Made by a program: the position numbers and the translations under genes
The notes under the pieces: model-generated
The model's input: only the letters and a program-made list of their open reading frames with translations
What the model was told of the DNA's origin: nothing
The model's database searches: none
Assembly: GCA_964470375.1 (NCBI GenBank)
Contig: CAYYCP010000117.1
Coordinates: 1-5,820, forward strand
DNA from: CAYNQK01 sp964470375
GTDB taxonomy: Bacteria; Spirochaetota; Spirochaetia; Treponematales; JBGSOB01
Direction: 5' to 3'
Length of the DNA stretch: 5,820 nucleotides
Shown: piece by piece, positions 4,962-5,820 of the stretch
How positions within the stretch are numbered: position 1 is the stretch's first letter
How the letters are laid out: each line of letters begins with the position of its first letter

Positions 4962-5597
4962 TCAGCGCGTCAGCTTCATGTAGCCGCCTTTCTTTTTGTT
5001 GAGGGAGTATCCGGATTCGCTTAAGCCCTCGATCCAATATCCGATGGCGAAATCGGGCTGGATAAAATAGTCTTCCGTCTTGGTAGCCGAGGTGGCTATC
5101 GCCCCGACGAGATTATCCAAGAGGCCGCTGGATCCTTCCTTGGCGGATTTCGCCAGTCCGAATTTGGAGTTCTCCCATCTGTAGAATCCCATGAAGTTGT
5201 CGCCCGAGCCCATGATCTCGATATTGCTCTCGATTGGCCTAAAGAAAATGGTTTCGGCCTTCTTGTCGAGCTCCCACTCGGCGGTGGAAATGATCTGATG
5301 AGAATCGATGACGAGGTCGGGATACTGGCTCTTCCACTCCGCCAGCTTTCCATCAATGGTAGACCGCGCAAGTTCCAAAGTGATGGTCGCCCGCTTCGTC
5401 TTGAGATCGAGCATTATCTTTCCGGAATCGAAGGTTTTACCTATCACGTTCTTGCCCTTGACGTCGAAGCGCTCCAGCGCCCATTCGTCGGCGACCTTCG
5501 GCCCCATCACTTCGGTCGGATTCGGCCCTGACACGCATGACAGGAACGATACTCCGACCAGCAGAACGATGACCGATAAACCGATTGCTCTCCTCAC
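4962..5597 (-). CDS. Putative lipoprotein of unknown family
   Basis: A 211-residue protein with a lipoprotein signal: MRRAIGLSVIVLLVGVSFLSC, with lipobox FLSC and Cys21 as the likely lipidated residue. The mature part is soluble, without further membrane segments, and rich in alternating beta-like stretches: KIMLDLKTKRATITLEL, ETIFFRPIESNIEIMG, FMGFYRWENSKFGLA and DYFIQPDFAIGYWIEGL. DEWALERFDVKGK and the later G-x-Y-R-W pattern recall lipocalin- or META-like barrels, but this is a weak resemblance and I do not recognise the family. The start is GTG at 5597 with AGGAGAGG immediately before it (AGGAG 3 bases from the codon, rather close). It gives a complete signal peptide and no ATG alternative fits. 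The gene stands alone with its own terminator and converges on the carboxypeptidase gene. Its codon use is less G/C-biased than asnS or the carboxypeptidase gene, so it may have a different history. Confidence 0.85.
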   Translation of the reverse strand: MRRAIGLSVIVLLVGVSFLSCVSGPNPTEVMGPKVADEWALERFDVKGKNVIGKTFDSGKIMLDLKTKRATITLELARSTIDGKLAEWKSQYPDLVIDSHQIISTAEWELDKKAETIFFRPIESNIEIMGSGDNFMGFYRWENSKFGLAKSAKEGSSGLLDNLVGAIATSATKTEDYFIQPDFAIGYWIEGLSESGYSLNKKKGGYMKLTR

Positions 5598-5820
5598 CCT
5601 CTCCTAGAACAATATTTCCAGGCGGGGACGCGTAAAGCGCGCCTTCATCCCGCTGAAATACAGAAAAAATTTACTGGGTACCTCGAAAAACTGCTTATTG
5701 ATCACCCGATAGAATCTATAACGTTTTACATTGCCTGATAACGAAGAGGGTATCCCTTTCTTACCTTCGCCAGTTCAAATCTGAAGTGCTAAAGGGAAGG
5801 TAGAGAAACGGCATCGCGGT
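5598..5820. other. A/T-richer flank without a recognisable gene
   Basis: No frame on either strand gives a product I recognise; all are short or interrupted. The stretch is the upstream region of the lipoprotein gene on its left side. Towards the right edge, CCCTTT (5754-5759) and TACCTTC (5762-5768) are each complementary to parts of the block AAAGGGAAGGTA (5791-5802), so alternative RNA pairings are possible. A partial leftward frame from the window edge to about 5761 could be the tail of a gene lying outside, but nothing supports it. Confidence 0.5.
5609..5636 (-). promoter_or_regulatory. Weak candidate promoter of the lipoprotein gene
   Basis: On the minus strand, TTTACG (5636-5631) and TATTGT (5614-5609) are 16 bases apart. 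The predicted start would lie only about 5 bases before the GTG, cutting into the Shine-Dalgarno, so the true promoter may be further upstream in the A/T-rich stretch. Confidence 0.22.

Overview
The window looks like ordinary chromosomal DNA of a GC-rich bacterium. The central genes have strongly G/C-rich third codon positions, while both flanks are visibly richer in A/T. A GC-rich spirochaete would fit the mix of genes: a TM2 protein with a C-terminal winged-helix-like domain, a small lipoprotein, and a decayed SH3-like protein with a WYKV...GYVGWVHG pattern. This is an inference from style, not proof of taxonomy.

Layout from left to right. About 66-487 holds the remains of a plus-strand gene for an SH3-like protein, broken by at least one frameshift and several in-frame stops. 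About 488-820 has no convincing gene. It contains a minus-strand intrinsic terminator candidate (516-547) and a striking nested inverted repeat (618-785) whose two arms look like inverted copies of one sequence of about 55 bases. From 821 to 2091 a compact minus-strand cluster reads right to left: a TM2 / winged-helix-like membrane protein, a PC4/YdbC-type single-stranded-DNA-binding protein, and ribonuclease HI. Divergently, 2200-4864 carries asparaginyl-tRNA synthetase (asnS) followed after 7 bases by a secreted D-Ala-D-Ala carboxypeptidase (peptidase S11, low-molecular-mass PBP). Converging on these is a minus-strand lipoprotein gene of unknown family (4962-5597), with a clear intrinsic terminator at 4911-4939. 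The last 220 bases are A/T-richer and hold no recognisable gene.

The genes do not form one pathway. The left cluster joins two nucleic-acid proteins, one binding ssDNA and one degrading RNA in RNA:DNA hybrids, under a membrane protein. The right pair combines a translation enzyme with a cell-wall enzyme, probably on one transcript. No CRISPR array, complete insertion sequence, tRNA, rRNA or phage gene is visible, and I do not see a new defence or mobile system. The least explained feature is the 168-bp inverted-repeat element at 618-785.
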